Shown piece by piece: positions 4,190 to 7,024 of a stretch of 7,024 bases of DNA. The notes below the pieces were generated by a model. It worked only from the letters and a program-made list of their open reading frames with translations, was not told where the DNA came from and did no database searches. Both the position numbers and the translations under genes were made by a program. The number at the start of each line of letters is the position of its first letter. The first letter of the stretch is position 1. The stretch covers positions 1 to 7,024 of the forward strand of contig JAJFJX010000377.1 in NCBI GenBank assembly GCA_021773655.1, given 5' to 3'. The stretch is from Panacagrimonas sp. GTDB taxonomy: Bacteria; Pseudomonadota; Gammaproteobacteria; Nevskiales; Nevskiaceae.

Positions 4190-7024
4190 GTGCCAGCCGC
4201 ACTCAGAAAAATACAGCCGAAATCGCTTGCGCTTGCAGCCGGCCTGATCGCCGCGGTGCTGCTCGGCCTGCTGTCTGCGCGGGCGCTGTTCCAGGCCGGG
4301 GGGCTGCAGGACGATCTCAACCGCGGCCAGGCGCTGGACGTGGCGGCCGAGGAGCTCACGCCGCTGATTCTGGCAGGCGGTGGCGAGGCGCTGGTGCGCC
4401 GGGTGCGCTATCTGGTGCGCGATTCCGGACTGGGCCTGACCTATCTGGCTGTCGCCGACGCCGCCGGTGCGATCCTGGCGGTGGATGGCCGCTTCGAGCG
4501 CCTGGCGATCCCGTTGTTGTCCACGCTGGCGGCGCAGCGGGTGCGTGCCTGGCTGTACCGGTTCACCAGCGAGCGCGGCTCGCTGAGCCTGGACCGGGGT
4601 CCGCGCCGCATCGGCAAGATCGATTACGCGGTCTCGGCTGGGTTTGCGCTGGATGTGCGCGAGCGTGCGGTCAGCGAGTTGCGCCTGGTCGGGTGGATCG
4701 GACTGCTGTTGGCGTTTCCGACGGCGGCGGCGCTGGCCTACGCCATTTCCCGTCGGCCGCTGCCGGTGTCCGATGCGCGGATGCTGACGCGCGTGCAGGC
4801 CGGCGGTCGGGTGCTGGAACACGAGCTGGATGAGGACATCGTCGAGCCGGAGGTCACCGAGGCGCTGCGCCAGCACGGCATTCATGCGCTCGATGCGCTC
4901 AAGCGCGCGTTGATCGTGGTCGATCCGGATGCGCGCATCCGTTTCATGAACCGCAGCGCGGCCGAGATCACCGGCTGGGCGGCGGATGATGCCCGCGGGC
5001 GGCTGGTGTATTCGGTGTTTCATCCGCTGGACGAGCAGCAGGCGCCGCTGGTGACGCCGGCGGAAACCTGCCTGCGCGATGGTCGCGAGTACGAGCCCCG
5101 GGAGCTGTGGGTGCGGGCGCGCGATGCCAAGGTGCACGCGGTGGAGGTGATGGCGGCGCTGCTGCGCGAGCGTGCCGACAGCGCACCGACCGGCGTGGCG
5201 ATGGTGTTCCACCTGATCGATGATCGACGCGAGCTGATCGATCGCCTGCAGCGCGAGTCGCGGCTGTCTCAGGGCGTGATCGACCATCTGGTCGAAGGCG
5301 TGCTCACCACCGACACCGCCGGTGTGATCCGCTTTGCCAATGCCCGCGCGCAGCGCATGTTCGGCTACGGTCGTGGCGATCTGGATGGCGTGACCATCAC
5401 CAAGCTGCTGCCGGTGCCGTTTCTGAACGTGCCGGACCTGCACCTGACCGACTATATCGGCGGGCGCTACCAGGGCCGTCTGCCGCGTGTGGTCGGCTGG
5501 CGCAAGGACGCCACCACCTTTCCGGTGGAGCTGCTGGTGCAGCCGATGACCGTGGAGAACTCCGAGGGCCTGGTGGTGATCCTTCGCGACATCACCGAGC
5601 GCATGCAAAGCGACAACCTGGCGCAGCGCCTGGGTCGGCTGCTCGATACCGCCGCCGAGGAGGTCTACATCTTCGATGCGCAGTCGCTGTATTTCGTCGA
5701 GGTCAATCGCGGCGCGCGCCGCAATCTGGGTTACCCGCCGGCCCAGATCAGGCGTCTGACGCCGCTGGCCATCAGCCAGGACCTGGACGCCGACACCTTC
5801 CATGCCCATCTGGCGCGCCTGCGCGGCGGCGAACTCGATCACATCACCTATCGCTGCAGGCACCTGCGCGCCGACGCCAGCAGCTACCCGGTGGAGGTGC
5901 GGCTGAATCTGTCCCGCGAGGAGGAGCCGCCGATGTTCATGGCCATCGCCGTGGACATCACCGATCGGGAGGCCAACGAGGACCACCTGCGCTTCCTGGC
6001 CCAGCACGACCCGCTCACCGGCCTGCCCAACCGGACCACGCTGATGGACCGCCTGGACCAGGCCGTGCTCAACGCCGCGCGCAGCAGTCGGCTGGTCGGC
6101 GTGTTCTTCATCGATCTGGATCGCTTCAAGCAGGTCAACGACTCCTACGGTCATGACATCGGAGATCAGGTGCTGAAGATCTCGGCACAGCGCATTGCCA
6201 GCGTGCTGCGCGACACCGATACCGTCGCGCGGCTGGGGGGAGACGAATTCGTGGTGGTCGCCCAGGGGCTGCGCGGACTCGACGACGCCGAGGGCCTGGC
6301 GCGCAAGCTGCTCGAAGCCTTCAAGCCGGGCTTCGAGATTCCCGAGCACGATCTGCGGCCGACGGCGAGCATCGGGGTTTCGCTCTATCCGCTCGACGAG
6401 TCCGACGCAGAAGGTCTGATGCGACATGCCGACGCCGCGATGTACCGGGCCAAGCAGAGCGGTCGCGGCCAGTATCGGGTCTACAGCGTCGAGGTGCCGC
6501 CGGAGAAGCGGCGTCGACTGGAGCTGGAGCGCAGCCTGCATGCGGCCTTTGCGCTGCATCAGTTCGAGGTCACTGCCACGCCGGCGGTGGACCTGGCGCA
6601 TGGAGAGCCGGCAGCGGTGTTGATCGATTTCTCCTGGCGGCATCCGCGGCAGGGCCACATTGCCGGCGCCGAGGTGCTGGAAGCCGCGGCGCGCTCCGGC
6701 CTGCTGTCGGATGTCGAGCTGTGGAAGGTCTACCAGGCCTGCACCTTGCTGCCGCCGCCGGAGGGTGCGGCGCTGGATCGCCCGGTCCTGCCGGTGATCG
6801 TGGGACTGTCGGGCTGGCAGTTGCGCGATCCGGACTTCAGCAACTTCGTGTTCGAACTGATGGAGCGCCACCGGGTCCTGCCGCGCCGGCTGATCTTTGC
6901 GTTGACCAGCGAAGGCCTGGGGGAGGCGCGTGATACGCCGGTGCATCTGATCCGCAGGCTTTCGGAGCGCGGCGTTCGCCTTGCGCTGCATGGGCCGGCC
7001 AATGCGCTGTTCACCGCGCTCAAT
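4190..7024 (+). CDS. Membrane PAS-PAS-PAS-GGDEF-(degenerate EAL) c-di-GMP protein, 3' end outside window
   Basis: An inner-membrane signalling protein that probably makes c-di-GMP from two GTP. 945 codons are visible and it is open at the right edge. A membrane helix at about residues 12-30 and a second at 166-186 enclose a periplasmic segment of about 130 residues with no family I recognise (possibly Cache-like). Three PAS domains follow, at roughly 232-345 (ALIVVDPDARIRFMNRSAAE), 355-473 (GVLTTDTAGVIRFANARAQR, ending VILRDITER) and 474-595 (ending AIAVDITDRE). The GGDEF domain starts near 600 (HDPLTGLPNR at 606-615). Its GGDEF motif is intact at 683-687 and is preceded at the right distance by RDTD (674-677), an RxxD inhibitory site. 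From about 774 an EAL-like domain begins, but the EAL triplet is LID (811-813), the NLS Asn is Gly872, EITE is ALTS (904-907), and the LDD pair is His934-Gly935. It should be an inactive phosphodiesterase. Start GTG 4190 has GGGGA 9 nt upstream. Confidence 0.93.
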   Translation, partial: MPAALRKIQPKSLALAAGLIAAVLLGLLSARALFQAGGLQDDLNRGQALDVAAEELTPLILAGGGEALVRRVRYLVRDSGLGLTYLAVADAAGAILAVDGRFERLAIPLLSTLAAQRVRAWLYRFTSERGSLSLDRGPRRIGKIDYAVSAGFALDVRERAVSELRLVGWIGLLLAFPTAAALAYAISRRPLPVSDARMLTRVQAGGRVLEHELDEDIVEPEVTEALRQHGIHALDALKRALIVVDPDARIRFMNRSAAEITGWAADDARGRLVYSVFHPLDEQQAPLVTPAETCLRDGREYEPRELWVRARDAKVHAVEVMAALLRERADSAPTGVAMVFHLIDDRRELIDRLQRESRLSQGVIDHLVEGVLTTDTAGVIRFANARAQRMFGYGRGDLDGVTITKLLPVPFLNVPDLHLTDYIGGRYQGRLPRVVGWRKDATTFPVELLVQPMTVENSEGLVVILRDITERMQSDNLAQRLGRLLDTAAEEVYIFDAQSLYFVEVNRGARRNLGYPPAQIRRLTPLAISQDLDADTFHAHLARLRGGELDHITYRCRHLRADASSYPVEVRLNLSREEEPPMFMAIAVDITDREANEDHLRFLAQHDPLTGLPNRTTLMDRLDQAVLNAARSSRLVGVFFIDLDRFKQVNDSYGHDIGDQVLKISAQRIASVLRDTDTVARLGGDEFVVVAQGLRGLDDAEGLARKLLEAFKPGFEIPEHDLRPTASIGVSLYPLDESDAEGLMRHADAAMYRAKQSGRGQYRVYSVEVPPEKRRRLELERSLHAAFALHQFEVTATPAVDLAHGEPAAVLIDFSWRHPRQGHIAGAEVLEAAARSGLLSDVELWKVYQACTLLPPPEGAALDRPVLPVIVGLSGWQLRDPDFSNFVFELMERHRVLPRRLIFALTSEGLGEARDTPVHLIRRLSERGVRLALHGPANALFTALN

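Noticed and set aside
3515..4247. Plus-strand open frames of 209 and 127 codons opposite tadE and the intergenic region
   Set aside because: The composition is arginine-rich without a domain, and both overlap the tadE gene on the other strand, which has strong pseudopilin features.
4151..6991. A 946-codon open frame on the minus strand opposite the GGDEF/EAL gene
   Set aside because: Its translation is dominated by Gln, His, Arg and Ala with no domain pattern, and it lies exactly opposite a gene with clear PAS and GGDEF motifs. Long antisense frames are common opposite GC-rich genes.

Overview
The window looks like chromosomal DNA from a GC-rich gammaproteobacterium. I infer the Xanthomonadales/Lysobacterales group from the style of the TadG-like, diguanylate cyclase and IS5-family proteins; no rRNA or marker gene confirms this.

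Layout. Positions 1 to about 641 hold the right part of an IS5-family insertion sequence on the minus strand. Its transposase is broken: the N-terminal helix-turn-helix part (586 to 305) and the DDE catalytic part (330 to beyond position 1) are joined by an internal deletion that also changes frame. Positions 662-3976, minus strand, hold a compact three-gene cassette in the order 3976 to 662: a TadE-like pseudopilin, a second TadE-like (TadF-position) pseudopilin that overlaps its neighbour by the GTGA start/stop arrangement, and a long TadG-like protein (733 aa). The IS remnant ends about 20 bp past the tadG stop codon. Positions 3977-4189 are a divergent intergenic region with a perfect 20-bp palindrome just upstream of the tadE ribosome binding site. 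From 4190 to the window end, plus strand, runs a large membrane-bound c-di-GMP protein (945 codons visible, no stop yet): TM, periplasmic sensor, TM, three PAS domains, an intact GGDEF domain with an I-site, and an EAL-like domain that has lost its EAL motif and other conserved catalytic positions.

How the parts may work together. The TadE/F/G proteins are the minor or accessory components of the Tad (Flp) type IVb pilus or secretion apparatus. The divergent gene most likely makes c-di-GMP, the second messenger that generally promotes adhesion and surface life. Shared control from the 213-bp intergenic region is an attractive but untested inference. No flp major pilin, TadA ATPase, secretin or prepilin peptidase gene is visible here, so the cassette must rely on core genes elsewhere.

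Most of the window is ordinary biology for this group. The points most worth a second look are the catalytically degenerate EAL domain behind an intact GGDEF, the palindrome in the tad leader, and the internally deleted IS. I see no RNA gene, CRISPR array or clear rho-independent terminator.
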